A stretch of 64,000 bases of DNA from Devosia enhydra (GTDB lineage Bacteria; Pseudomonadota; Alphaproteobacteria; Rhizobiales; Devosiaceae), in NCBI RefSeq assembly GCF_900119845.1, contig NZ_FPKU01000004.1:248001-312000 (forward strand). Direction: 5' to 3'. A program made the translations under genes and the position numbers. The notes beneath the pieces are model-generated. The model was given only the letters and a program-made list of their open reading frames with translations, was not told the origin of the DNA and did no database searches. Below are positions 23,609 through 33,044 of this stretch, one piece after another (the first letter of the stretch is position 1; every line of letters starts with the position of its first letter).

Positions 23609-25132
23609 CTACTCCAGCCCGCGATCGAAGATGCCTTCACCGGTCGGCCGGCTGGGGCTCACCTGCCCCTCGGGCAGCGACGGCATCAGGGCATCGAGTT
23701 CGGTACCCTTAAGGCCGGCCACGCCGCGCACGGCGGCATAGAAGGCTTCACGCGCCTCGGTGGGCAGCATGTCGCTCGCCAGCGTTTCGAACTTGCCGCG
23801 ATAGTCGGGCCAGGTCCAGGGATGGGCGCCATTGGGATGGGCATCGGCAACGCCCCGCTCCTCGGCGATGACCGTGCCGTCTTCGAGCGTCACCACGATG
23901 CGGCCGCCAAAGGCTCGCTTGTCCGGATCGGGATCGAGATAGCGGGTCGTCCAGTCGGGCTTTTCCACCGTGGTGATCTTGTGCCAGAGCCCGGTCTCGG
24001 CGGCCCGACGGGCGCGCTCGCGGGTGTAGCTGTCCACATGGTGCCAGCGGCGATCCTCGAGCGCGACGGCGAGGATGTACATGATCGAGTGGTCCAGCGT
24101 TTCGCGGCTGGCCTCGGGATCGAGCTTTTGCGGATCGTTGGCGCCGGTGCCGATCACATGATGGGTGTGGTGGCTGGTTTCGAGCAGGATCGACTTGACC
24201 TTCGAGAGATCGCCGATACGCGGAGCCAGGTCGATGGCCAGATCGATCAGGGCCTGCGCCTGGTACTCGGCCGAATGTGCCTTGGTGTAGGTTTCGAGAA
24301 TGCCGCGCGGGCTCTCGCCATCGGCGGGCAGATAGACCGAATAGGCATCGGACTTGCCGCCCAGCATCCAGGCGATGACCGAATCCTCGCCTTCATAAAT
24401 GGGCGAGGGCGAGCCTTCGCCGCGCATGGCGCGATCTACCGCCTCGATGCAGAGCTTGCCCGAATGGCCCGGCACATAGGCCTTCCACGACGAGATCTCG
24501 CCCTTGCGCGACTGGCGGGTGGAAAAGGCCAGGTGCACCGTCTGGTTGACGGCCTGGAAGATCTGCTCGACCGGCAGGCCCAGCATGGCGCCGATGCCCG
24601 CCGTGGTGCCGGGCGCGAGATGGGCGATGTGGTCCTTCTTGTATTTGTGCAGCGAAATGGCCTTCACCAGCGCCACATGCACCTCATAGGCGACCGCGAT
24701 GCCGCGCACGAGCGCCTCGCCATCGAGCCCCATCTGCTGGGCCACGGCCACGAGCGGGGAGATGGCATCGCCGGGATGGGCATAGTCGGCGGCAAGGAAG
24801 GTGTCGTGATAGTCGAGTTCACGCACGGCGGTGGCATTGGCCCAGGCGGCCCATTCGGCATCGACGCGGATCGAGGGCGACAGCCCGTAAAGCGTTGCGC
24901 CCTTCTTTCTCGGATGGGCCAAAGCCATGGCGCGCGCGGAGGCGACGGGCCGGCGGTTGATGGCGGCGAGCGCCACGCTGGCATTGTCGACGATGCGGCA
25001 CGCAATCATCTCGCGCACATCATCCTCGATGGGCCCGACATTGGCGGCGAAGCGGGCGATGGCCCAGGCCAGCTGCTTGTCGCGGGGCAAATTATCGGCC
25101 GAGGGGTGGACCTTGACGTCGTGCTTGATCAT
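23609..25132 (-). CDS. MmgE/PrpD-family dehydratase (2-methylcitrate-dehydratase-like)
   Basis: 507 residues. The family pattern is clear: DNASVALAAINR, ELDYHDTFLAADYAHPGDAISPLVAVAQ (the conserved DYHDT...HPGD region), HLAPGTTAGIGAMLGL and SWKAYVPGHSGK. PrpD removes water from 2-methylcitrate without an iron-sulfur cluster, and relatives act on cis-aconitate-like acids. The start is uncertain: ATG 25132 or ATG 25144, both with poor ribosome-binding sites. It lies three bases upstream of the lyase gene, so they must be co-expressed and act in sequence: dehydrate, rehydrate, cleave. Confidence 0.87.
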   Translation of the reverse strand: MIKHDVKVHPSADNLPRDKQLAWAIARFAANVGPIEDDVREMIACRIVDNASVALAAINRRPVASARAMALAHPRKKGATLYGLSPSIRVDAEWAAWANATAVRELDYHDTFLAADYAHPGDAISPLVAVAQQMGLDGEALVRGIAVAYEVHVALVKAISLHKYKKDHIAHLAPGTTAGIGAMLGLPVEQIFQAVNQTVHLAFSTRQSRKGEISSWKAYVPGHSGKLCIEAVDRAMRGEGSPSPIYEGEDSVIAWMLGGKSDAYSVYLPADGESPRGILETYTKAHSAEYQAQALIDLAIDLAPRIGDLSKVKSILLETSHHTHHVIGTGANDPQKLDPEASRETLDHSIMYILAVALEDRRWHHVDSYTRERARRAAETGLWHKITTVEKPDWTTRYLDPDPDKRAFGGRIVVTLEDGTVIAEERGVADAHPNGAHPWTWPDYRGKFETLASDMLPTEAREAFYAAVRGVAGLKGTELDALMPSLPEGQVSPSRPTGEGIFDRGLE

Positions 25133-25195
25133 TGAACTCAACATAGGCTGCAAGGAAAGGGGCGTGCGGCTCCGGCACGCAGCCGGAGCCATCCG

Positions 25196-26680
25196 TCAGG
25201 CGTCGGCCTTGAGCCGCTTGAGGAGCGGCGGCAGGGCGAAGATCAGGACGGCGATGGTCATCACCGTCGCAGAAACAGGGGTGGAAACGAGCGCGACCGG
25301 ATTGCCCTGCGAGGCGGCAAGCGCGGTGCGCAGATAGCCCTCGGCCATCGGCCCGAGGATGAGCCCGATCAGCACCGGAGCGATGGGGAAATCATAGACG
25401 CGCATGACGTAGCCCATGAGCCCCACCAGCGCCATGATGGTGAGATCGACCCAGGACTGCGCCAGCCCCCACACCCCGATCATGGCAAACACGAGAATGC
25501 CGGCATAAAGCTGCGGGCGCGGAATGCGCAGCAGCTGCACCCAGAGCCCGACCAGCGGCAGGTTGAGTACCAGCAGCATGCAGTTGCCGATATAGAGCGA
25601 GGCAATCAGGCCCCAGACCAGCGCCGGATTGTTGGAAAAGAGGTTGGGGCCCGGCTGCAGGCCATAATTCTGGAAGGCGGCGAGCAGCACCGCGGCGGTG
25701 GCCGAAGTGGGCAGGCCGAGGGTGAGGAGCGGCACGAGAATGCCGGCGGCAGCAGCGTTATTGGCCGCCTCGGGACCCGCCACGCCTTCGATGGCGCCCT
25801 TGCCGAATTCGCCCGAACGCGAGAGCTTACGCTCCAGCGTATAGGACAGCATGGTGGGAATTTCGGAGCCCGAACCCGGCAGCGCCCCGAGCGGGAAGCC
25901 GATGGCGGTGCCGCGCAGCCATGGCGCCCAGGAGCGCTTGAAATCATTGCGGGTGAACCAGGACTGACCCTTGATCGAGACCATGGTGCCCGGCACCGAG
26001 CGATAGCGGCTCGCCACATAGAGCATTTCGCCCACGGCAAAGAGCGACACCAGAACCACGGTGAGCTCGATGCCTTTCAGGAGCTGCATCATGCCGAAGG
26101 TGAGGCGCGGCTGGCCGGCCATGGCATCGATGCCCACGACCCCGAGCGCGATGCCGATAAAGAGCGAGATGAAGCCACGGGTGCGCGAGCGGCCCATGAC
26201 GACCGCGACCGAGCAGAAAGCCAGGACGGTGATGGCGAAATAATCGGCCGGGCGGAAATAGAAGGCGAGCTCTGCGATCGCCGGGGCGATGAAGGTGAGC
26301 GCGAGGGTGGCGATGGTGCCGGCTACGAACGAGCCGATGGCGGCGGTGGCGAGCGCCGCGGCGCCGCGCCCGGCCCGGGCCATCTTGTTGCCCTCGAGCG
26401 CCGTCATCATCGAGCCGGCTTCGCCCGGGGTGTTGATCAGGATCGAGGTGGTGGAGCCGCCATACATGGCGCCATACAGCACGCCGGCGAACATGATGAA
26501 GGCCGATTCCGGGGCCAGCGTGATGGTGACGGGCAGGAGCAGCGCGATGGTCAGCGCCGGGCCGATGCCGGGCAGGATGCCGATGGCGGTGCCCAGCACC
26601 GAGCCGATCAGCGCCCACATCAGGTTGACGGGCTGCAGCGCAACCCCGAAGCCCTGCATCAGGAGTTCGAATGTCGACAT
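25196..26680 (-). CDS. tctA: TTT transporter large membrane subunit (TctA family), second system
   Basis: 494 residues with about twelve membrane helices. The internally repeated motif appears as [22 protein letters not shown] near the N-terminus and [21 protein letters not shown] in mid-protein. [24 protein letters not shown] is the family's conserved loop. It is a different branch from the copy at 5606 (clearly dissimilar N-termini), so the two systems likely take different substrates. It ends 63 bases ahead of the PrpD-like start. Confidence 0.93.
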   Translation of the reverse strand: MSTFELLMQGFGVALQPVNLMWALIGSVLGTAIGILPGIGPALTIALLLPVTITLAPESAFIMFAGVLYGAMYGGSTTSILINTPGEAGSMMTALEGNKMARAGRGAAALATAAIGSFVAGTIATLALTFIAPAIAELAFYFRPADYFAITVLAFCSVAVVMGRSRTRGFISLFIGIALGVVGIDAMAGQPRLTFGMMQLLKGIELTVVLVSLFAVGEMLYVASRYRSVPGTMVSIKGQSWFTRNDFKRSWAPWLRGTAIGFPLGALPGSGSEIPTMLSYTLERKLSRSGEFGKGAIEGVAGPEAANNAAAAGILVPLLTLGLPTSATAAVLLAAFQNYGLQPGPNLFSNNPALVWGLIASLYIGNCMLLVLNLPLVGLWVQLLRIPRPQLYAGILVFAMIGVWGLAQSWVDLTIMALVGLMGYVMRVYDFPIAPVLIGLILGPMAEGYLRTALAASQGNPVALVSTPVSATVMTIAVLIFALPPLLKRLKADA

Positions 26681-26683
26681 CGA

Positions 26684-27241
26684 TCAGAACCCCAGAAAGG
26701 CAAAAAGCGTGTTCGACCGCTGCCCGAAGAACGGGCCCAGCTGCAGGCCGAGGCGGCTGAACAGGAACCAGGCGAGCGCCCCGATGATGGCGCCGGTGAT
26801 CAGATTCACCACCCAGGCGCGCGAGCCGAAGGCGCGGCAGACCAGCGTGAAAGCGATCATGGCGGTGATCGGCAGGCCGAACGGCCGCATGATGATGATG
26901 GGCAGAACCACAGCGAGCAGCGCGATGAGGAACGCGTTGCGGTCCATCGGCGCATCGGCGGCGGCATCCTCGGCATCCTGCGGCTCGAAGCGCTCGCCAC
27001 GATGGATCTGCACCATGAGGATGATGCCCAGGATCAGGAGGCCCGCGCCCGCGATCGTGACGAAGAGGCCCGGCCCGATGGCGGCATAGCGCGCGCCCTG
27101 GGGCAGGAAATAGGCGTTATAGAGCCAGAGCGCGCCCATGGCGGACACGAGCGCACCCAGCCAGTAGGGGCGGCGATAGGGGGCAGCCTTGCGGCCACCC
27201 CCCTCATTTGTCGTCTGGCCTTCAGTTGACAAGGCCGGCAT
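26684..27241 (-). CDS. tctB: TTT transporter small membrane subunit (TctB family), second system
   Basis: 185 residues with four membrane segments ([20 protein letters not shown]; the [22 protein letters not shown] stretch; [32 protein letters not shown]) and an acidic loop between the second and third. ATG 27241 lies inside the end of tctC, a 20-base overlap, with TTG 27232 as an alternative. It is followed three bases later by tctA. It has the standard TctB topology. Confidence 0.84.
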   Translation of the reverse strand: MPALSTEGQTTNEGGGRKAAPYRRPYWLGALVSAMGALWLYNAYFLPQGARYAAIGPGLFVTIAGAGLLILGIILMVQIHRGERFEPQDAEDAAADAPMDRNAFLIALLAVVLPIIIMRPFGLPITAMIAFTLVCRAFGSRAWVVNLITGAIIGALAWFLFSRLGLQLGPFFGQRSNTLFAFLGF

Positions 27242-28178
27242 CCCGCAGGATCTGGCCCTGGGTCTCGGTCTGCTCGGCGATGAAGGCGCCGAACTCTTCC
27301 CCGCCCAGATAATAGTCGTCCCAGCCCTGGGTCGCGAGCACCTGCTTCCAGGCATCGGACTCGGCGAGCTTGGCGAAGTTCTCGACCCACATGCTGTAGT
27401 TGTCGTCCGGAGCGCCCGGAGCGGCCAGGACGCCGCGCCAGTTGGCGAGCTCGACGTCATAACCGGCTTCGGCGAAGGTCGGCACGTCGGGCAGGCTCTC
27501 GCGACGCTCGGCCGAGGTGACGCCGAGGATCTTGATGCGGCCCTGCTCGGCAAACTGGCTGAACTCGGAGGTGCCCGAGATGCCGGCGACGAGCGTGCCG
27601 TTGACGATGCCGGTCACCGTCTCGGCGCCCGAGGTCTGCGGAATGTAGTTGAGGTCGGCCACCGGCACTTCGGCCGCCTGGGCAAAGAGCGCGAGCGCGA
27701 TATGGTCGACGCCACCGGCCGAGCCGCCGCCGACGGGTGTGCCGCCCGGATTGGCCTTTAGGGCCGCAGCCAGCTCTTCGAGCGTATCGATGTCGGAATT
27801 GGCCGCAACCGCGATCACCAGATACTCGGCGGTGAGGCGCGCGACGGGGCGGAATTCGGCGAGGTTGATGGGCGAGCTGTTGAGTTCGATGGCGCCCACG
27901 GTGATGGCGCCGAACACAGCCAGCGCATCGGCCGAACCGGTCGAGGTCGACAGGAACTCGGCGAGCCCGATGGTGCCGCCGGCGCCCCCGGTATTGGTGA
28001 AGTTGACGCCGCCCGTATAGATGCCGGCCGCGTTCATCGCCGCGAAGGCCTGGCGGCCCGTGGTGTCCCAGCCGCCGCCGGTGCCGGCCGGCAGCATCAC
28101 ATTGACCTGCGCCTGGGCGGCGCCGGTCAGAAGGCCGAGCGCCAGGGCGGCCGGCAGGACTGCGGATTTAAGGTTCAT
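27222..28178 (-). CDS. tctC: TTT transporter periplasmic substrate-binding protein (TctC family), second system
   Basis: 318 residues. The signal peptide MNLKSAVLPAALALGLLTGA ends at AQA-Q. The mature N-terminus VNVMLPAGTGGGWDTTGRQAF is the TctC fold's first strand and glycine loop. AAGGAGG precedes ATG 28178. It is first in the operon tctC-tctB-tctA-prpD-prpB-gntR. Two identical palindromic boxes lie about 100 and 180 bases upstream. The enzymes in the operon suggest a methylcitrate-like or other branched carboxylate as ligand. Confidence 0.92.
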   Translation of the reverse strand: MNLKSAVLPAALALGLLTGAAQAQVNVMLPAGTGGGWDTTGRQAFAAMNAAGIYTGGVNFTNTGGAGGTIGLAEFLSTSTGSADALAVFGAITVGAIELNSSPINLAEFRPVARLTAEYLVIAVAANSDIDTLEELAAALKANPGGTPVGGGSAGGVDHIALALFAQAAEVPVADLNYIPQTSGAETVTGIVNGTLVAGISGTSEFSQFAEQGRIKILGVTSAERRESLPDVPTFAEAGYDVELANWRGVLAAPGAPDDNYSMWVENFAKLAESDAWKQVLATQGWDDYYLGGEEFGAFIAEQTETQGQILRDAGLVN

Positions 28179-28279
28179 CGTTTTCCTCCTTGTGCGCCCG
28201 CACGCTGCCCCGCCGCATTGCATCGGCCGGGGTGGCAGGCGCTGTCTTGGTCCAGCCGCCGCCATGCCATTAGGGGCAT

Positions 28280-28365
28280 TGTGTCGACAGAACTGGTGGC
28301 AGACATGACCAAATCCGCTAAAGCCTGTCAATAAGGCGCGCGCTGGAAACGAATGTGTCGACAGA
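28280..28365 (-). promoter_or_regulatory. paired TGTGTCGACAGA operator boxes upstream of tctC
   Basis: The 12-mer TGTGTCGACAGA, with the perfect palindrome TGTCGACA inside, occurs at 28280-28291 and again at 28354-28365. The centres are 74 bases apart, close to seven helical turns, so two dimers would face the same side. Both lie in the 196-base gap between the AbrB-family gene and tctC. They are the best candidate sites for the GntR regulator at 22045, possibly through DNA looping. Confidence 0.6.
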
Positions 28366-28374
28366 TTTCTCGGG

Positions 28375-29430
28375 TCAGGCCGTCGGCGGCCGGGTGCGAA
28401 ACCCCAGCGGGCCGGCGACCAGCGCGGCGCCGGTCGAGACCATCAGCACGCGCACGAGGTGGTGCACGATCACGAAGGCGACCTCGATGTTGAGGGCGAG
28501 GGCCACGAGCCCCATCTCCATCAGTCCGCCGGGCGAATAGGCCAGCAGCACCTGCACCGGATTGAGCCCGAAGAGCGCGCCCATGCCCCAGGCGAAGATC
28601 ATCGTGACCGTCAGCATCACCGCGGTGGCGCCGATCGACGTCAGGATCATGCGCAGCAATTCGCCGGCTCCGACGCCGATGAAGCGGCAGCCTATGGCGC
28701 AGCCCATGACGATCTGGGCAAAGATCACCAGTTCCACCGGCGGCTTGAAGGTGGTCCATCCCGCCAGATGTACGATGAGGCTGACGATCATCGGCCCGAG
28801 CATGTAGGGGGCCGGAATGGGCGCAAACCGCGCCACCACGAGCCCGAGCGCGGCGGTGATGAAGAACCAGAGGCCCGCCATCGGCGTCAGATCGGCAAAG
28901 GTGGCGGCATCGGCAGCCGGGCGGGCAAGGTTGGCGCCCGTCATCATCTGCACGATGAAGGGTACAGCGAAGATCACCAGCATGACGCGTGCCGCATGCA
29001 CGAGCGCGACCTTGCGGGTGTCGGCCCCGGCGCTCTCGCCCAGAAGCACCATTTCGACGAGCCCGCCCGGCATGCCGCAGAAATAGGCGGTGCGCATGTC
29101 GTAGCCGGCCACGAAGCGGAAATAGGTGATGGTCACCGCCCCGGCCGCCGCGAGGAAGAAGGCGAGCCCCACCAGGCTCGGCAGCCAGCCCAGGGCGCCG
29201 GCCATCATCTGCGGGGTGAAGGTTGAGCCCAGCATCACCCCGATGATCACCGACATCGGCGGCCGCACCTTTTCGGGCATGCGGATCGGCAGGTTGAGCA
29301 GCGCGCCGACGACGCAGGCGGTCAGGGCGCCCAGAAGCCAGGGCAGCGGCACGTGCAGGAGAAAGAACAGCGCGCCGCCACCGGCTCCGAGCCCGAGCGC
29401 CAGCGCCATGCGCGGCAGGAGTTTCGACAT
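28375..29430 (-). CDS. AbrB-family (ammonia-monooxygenase-regulator type) membrane protein
   Basis: 351 residues with about ten membrane helices and two similar halves, the AbrB duplication domain. Repeats can be seen as HVPLPWLLGALTACVVGALL with PPMSVIIGVMLGSTF, and later IPAPYMLGPMIVSLIVH with ELVIFAQIVMGCAIGCRF. CGMPGGLVEM and YSPGGLMEM are the paired family loops. ATG 29430 was chosen over an upstream TTG. Its function is poorly known, probably transport. It lies just upstream of the second TTT operon on the same strand but is separated by its operator region. Confidence 0.85.
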   Translation of the reverse strand: MSKLLPRMALALGLGAGGGALFFLLHVPLPWLLGALTACVVGALLNLPIRMPEKVRPPMSVIIGVMLGSTFTPQMMAGALGWLPSLVGLAFFLAAAGAVTITYFRFVAGYDMRTAYFCGMPGGLVEMVLLGESAGADTRKVALVHAARVMLVIFAVPFIVQMMTGANLARPAADAATFADLTPMAGLWFFITAALGLVVARFAPIPAPYMLGPMIVSLIVHLAGWTTFKPPVELVIFAQIVMGCAIGCRFIGVGAGELLRMILTSIGATAVMLTVTMIFAWGMGALFGLNPVQVLLAYSPGGLMEMGLVALALNIEVAFVIVHHLVRVLMVSTGAALVAGPLGFRTRPPTA

Positions 29431-29552
29431 CGGCAGGGCGGGCTGGGTCGTTGGAGCGGGCAAGAGGCGGCCTTCGGAATAGCGAAGCGATTTCGCCTTC
29501 TAGAGCGTTCCAGCCGAAGTGGAAACCGGTTCGCCCGGATCGGCCGCTTGCC

Positions 29553-32500
29553 TCAGCCCGAAAGCGCCACCGTACCCTCGCGCTTGAGCGTGCCCCAGCC
29601 CACCATGCGGCCGCGAATGGCGAGGATGATGGCCTTGGCGAGCGCGAAGTTGAGCAGATGCCGGTAGAACAGCCGCTGTACCGGCAGCATCAGCATGAGC
29701 TTCTTGTCTTCCTTCCATTCATCGACATAGGCGGCCAGGCCATAGATGCCGTCGAGCACGGTATAGAGCAGCCAGGACTGGATCATCATGAGATTGTGGT
29801 CGGGCATCGACTGGCCGGGGTTCATCCCCATGTGCCAGAGCCCGGTGGAGACCGCCCAGATCAGCGCCAGATCGAGCAGCGGAGCGAGGAAGGGCAGCGT
29901 GAGCTGGAAGAGCACCATCTGCGGAATGACCAGCCAGCCCACCGCCTTGTTGGGCGAGGTGACGAGCAGCCCCTTGTTCTTCCAGATGACCTGCAGGGTG
30001 CCAAAGGACCAGCGGAAGCGCTGCTTCAGAAAATCCCTGAGCGAGGCCGGCGCTTCGGTGAGCGCGATGGCGCGCGGCTCATAGACGATGCGATAGCCCT
30101 CGCAAAGGATGCGAACGGTGAGGTCGGCATCCTCGGCCAGCGTGCGGTCGCAATAGCCATCGACCGCCAGCACCGCATCGCGGCGCCACGCCCCGACGCA
30201 GCCGGGCACCACGGTGATGGCGTTGATGACCTCGAAACCGCGTTTGTCCAGGTTCTGCGAGGTGATGTATTCGATCGCCTGGCATTTGGTGAGGATGGTG
30301 TGCCGGTTGCCCACCTTGGCATTGCCCGCCACCGCCGCGATGTCGGGCGCGGTGAAGCCGGCGATCAGCCAGGAGATGGTGTCGCGGCCGAACTGGGTAT
30401 CGGCATCTAGCCCGATGAAATAGGCGCCATTGGCGCGCGCGATGCCCAGATTGAGCGCCGAAGCCTTGCCGCCATTGGGCTTGGTGAGCGCCACGACGCG
30501 GGGATGGCCGGCATAGTGCCGGGTGACGAGGGCAAAGGTGTTGTCCTTCGAGCCATCGTCCACCACGATGATCTCGAGATTGGAATAGTCCGAGGCCAGC
30601 AGCGAGCGCAGCGTCGCAAGGATCACCGCCTCTTCGTTATAGGCGGGCACGATGACCGAGACGAGCGGGGCCGGGTCGGGCAGCACCAGCCTTCGCTGGG
30701 GCCGGGCGAAAGCCGAGAGCGCCAGCACGACCACCATGCGGCCGATACCGATGATCATGGTGACCCCGATGATGGCAAAGAACACCCCGCCGGCCCAGTG
30801 ATAGGTGCCCACGACCGGCATTACGAGCGCGCGGTAGAGCGGGTGGGTATCGGCCCCGACCGGCCGGTTGAGCGCCTCGGGCGGCACTCCGAAATAATCG
30901 GCCAGCGAGACGAATTCATAGCCCTCGGCGCGGGCTTGGTCGATGATTTCGGGCAGGGCGGCGATGGTCATGGAGCGCGGGCCGCCGCCATCATGCATCA
31001 GCAGCATGTGGCCCTCGCCCGAGCGGATGGCGGCGAGTGTGCGGGCGACGATACGGGCGGGGCTGTCGGCGGCCCAGTCGACGGAATCCACCGCAGCGTT
31101 CACCGAGATGTAGCCGGCTTCGAGCAGCAGATCGAAATTGGCCTGCTTGATCGGGCTCGGCGGCTCGCGATTGATGAGATAGGGCGGCCGGAAGAGGCGC
31201 GAATGCACCCCGCCGGCGCTTTCGATCAGCTCCTGCGTGCTGTTGAGTTCGAGCCGGAACTGCTCGGATGAGATCTCGGCCATGTTGACGTGGCTGAAGG
31301 TGTGGTTGCCCACCTCATGGCCGGCGGCAATGATGCGCCGGAGGCCCTCGGGGTGGCGCAGCACCGCATCGCCGACGACGAAGAAGACCGCCGGCACCTG
31401 TTTTTGCGCGAGGATATCGAGGATGGGCTGGGTGTTGGCCGGGCTGGGGCCATCGTCGAAGGAGAGGACGATGCGGCGGTCCCTCGGGCTCTCGAAATTG
31501 TGCAGGGTCTGCCGGGTGGGGAAGCGGGCGACGCGGACGTCGCTGATGAGCCCGTCCTCGCGCGCATGGGCGATCTGGCGGGCGCCGATGCTGGCGGTGC
31601 CTGAGATATAGGCCAGCTCGCCGCTCCCCTGCGTTTCGGGGACGGAGGCATAGGCGAAGGCCTCGGCGGCGTGGCTCGACAACTCGCCGCGTGCGTGGAG
31701 GGCGGCGGCCAGCGTCCAGACCTGCGGGTCGCCCTCGCCAAGCCGGTCGATGCCGATACGGCGGGCTCCGGCGGCATCGAGAATGGCGAGCTGGTTGAAG
31801 AGCGTCGCGGCATCCGAGAGCCAGACGCGGCTGGTGGTGCCGTCCCCGGCACGGAAATCGAAGCGGCCAGTGCGGCTCGCGGCATCGAAAAGACTGGTGG
31901 CGCCCACCGATTCGGCCAGAGCGACGGCGGCTGAGAAGTCGAGCTGTTCGGGCGCTGCGGCCTCACCGCGCCAGAGGGTGGCGTGGCCGGGGAGGGTGAA
32001 GACGAGGCGCCCGGGCGCCACTGCATCGAGCCAGCGTTCGGCGTTAGCTGCCAGCCAGTCGAGCGGGGCGATGGGTGCGCCGCCTGCGGGAACCGGAGTA
32101 CCGAAGGCATCGAGCACGATGAAATCTGCGGAAGTAATCAGGGACGGTTCGGCGCCATCGCCCAGATTGCGCCTGACCCCGATCTCGGCGCCCTCGGGCA
32201 GGGTTGAGCGCAGGATGTCGAGAAAGGCGGCGTGATCAGCCGTCGCGGCATCGGGCAGGGCGGTGAAATCGATGAGAAGGCCCGCAAGGTCTTCGGCCGC
32301 GAGCGCCGCTGCGATTTCGGTGGCGAGCGACTGCCGGCCCGCAAGGGTGGAAAGGCGGGTAGCGAGTGCCGCACCATCCCAGGGCGCGAGGAGCGGCAGG
32401 ATGGCGAGGCGCGGATTGAGGCGCAGGAGTTGGTCCCGCGTGGCGCGCGCTTCGGCGCCGAGTGCCAGGTGCAGCGGCTGTGCGGGATCATCGAGCCGCA

Positions 32501-33044
32501 GCCAGCCCGGATGCAGCACATCGATATGGCTGGCCTCGGCCATGGCGGTGGCAAGCCCGGCCTGGGTCGCCTCGGGCCAGAGCGCGTGAATGCGGCGGGC
32601 GCCGGCACCATCGGCGCCGAGCCCGAGCGCGCGGACAGGACGGCGGCGCAGGGTTTCGGGCCCGACCGGTTCGAGCGCGCCGCGCACGGCATCGGGCAGG
32701 GCCGAAGGGGTCAGCGGCAACGGCACGGCCGTTCCGGCAACCGCCGGCAGCAGGGGGCCGCCCATGGCTTTTTCTTCGGAGGCCGGGGCGGTCACTTCCG
32801 CCACAGACTCCCTACGTGAATTAGCTACGAAATGGTCAGCCATCATCGCGCGATCGAAGTCGAAAACGCGATCGACCGGGCCATTGGCCAGTATCCGGCT
32901 CGAAAAGACCCAAGCGGTTGCGCCGACTACGACGAGAATGACAAGGGATATGAAAAGGAAGAGGCGCCAGCGCAGGCCGGTCTCGTTGTAAAAGATTGGG
33001 CGATCGGAAGCAGGCGCAGCTCTGGTCACAGGACGACTTCGCAA
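29553..33044 (-). CDS. fused GH18-like / NodB polysaccharide deacetylase / GT2 polysaccharide synthase
   Basis: 1163 residues in one frame. There is a membrane anchor at 28-48. A GH18-like region covers roughly 137-450, in which AGLLIDFT (254-261) stands where DGxDxDxE would be, so the catalytic acid is lost. The NodB deacetylase at 525-715 keeps SFDDGPS (528-534), His581 and His585, RPPY (619-622) and MHDGGG. Membrane helices at about 742-778 follow. A processive GT2 at 794-1015 has VVDDGS, LDADTQ, EDADL and QRFRW, then C-terminal helices. It probably makes and deacetylates an exported beta-linked N-acetylhexosamine polymer, combining PgaB-like and PgaC-like jobs. The start (TTG 33044 or GTG 33029) is unsure. 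Confidence 0.87.
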   Translation of the reverse strand: MRSRPVTRAAPASDRPIFYNETGLRWRLFLFISLVILVVVGATAWVFSSRILANGPVDRVFDFDRAMMADHFVANSRRESVAEVTAPASEEKAMGGPLLPAVAGTAVPLPLTPSALPDAVRGALEPVGPETLRRRPVRALGLGADGAGARRIHALWPEATQAGLATAMAEASHIDVLHPGWLRLDDPAQPLHLALGAEARATRDQLLRLNPRLAILPLLAPWDGAALATRLSTLAGRQSLATEIAAALAAEDLAGLLIDFTALPDAATADHAAFLDILRSTLPEGAEIGVRRNLGDGAEPSLITSADFIVLDAFGTPVPAGGAPIAPLDWLAANAERWLDAVAPGRLVFTLPGHATLWRGEAAAPEQLDFSAAVALAESVGATSLFDAASRTGRFDFRAGDGTTSRVWLSDAATLFNQLAILDAAGARRIGIDRLGEGDPQVWTLAAALHARGELSSHAAEAFAYASVPETQGSGELAYISGTASIGARQIAHAREDGLISDVRVARFPTRQTLHNFESPRDRRIVLSFDDGPSPANTQPILDILAQKQVPAVFFVVGDAVLRHPEGLRRIIAAGHEVGNHTFSHVNMAEISSEQFRLELNSTQELIESAGGVHSRLFRPPYLINREPPSPIKQANFDLLLEAGYISVNAAVDSVDWAADSPARIVARTLAAIRSGEGHMLLMHDGGGPRSMTIAALPEIIDQARAEGYEFVSLADYFGVPPEALNRPVGADTHPLYRALVMPVVGTYHWAGGVFFAIIGVTMIIGIGRMVVVLALSAFARPQRRLVLPDPAPLVSVIVPAYNEEAVILATLRSLLASDYSNLEIIVVDDGSKDNTFALVTRHYAGHPRVVALTKPNGGKASALNLGIARANGAYFIGLDADTQFGRDTISWLIAGFTAPDIAAVAGNAKVGNRHTILTKCQAIEYITSQNLDKRGFEVINAITVVPGCVGAWRRDAVLAVDGYCDRTLAEDADLTVRILCEGYRIVYEPRAIALTEAPASLRDFLKQRFRWSFGTLQVIWKNKGLLVTSPNKAVGWLVIPQMVLFQLTLPFLAPLLDLALIWAVSTGLWHMGMNPGQSMPDHNLMMIQSWLLYTVLDGIYGLAAYVDEWKEDKKLMLMLPVQRLFYRHLLNFALAKAIILAIRGRMVGWGTLKREGTVALSG

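Noticed and set aside
19259-25132. A standard prp operon (prpB-prpC-prpD) for propionate
   Set aside because: The PrpC-like gene is on the opposite strand, several genes away, and the PrpB/PrpD-like genes are inside a TTT transporter operon.
22328-25135. A 935-codon open frame on the plus strand over the lyase and PrpD-like genes
   Set aside because: It is antisense to three well-supported genes, has no domain signatures, and such frames are expected in high-GC DNA.
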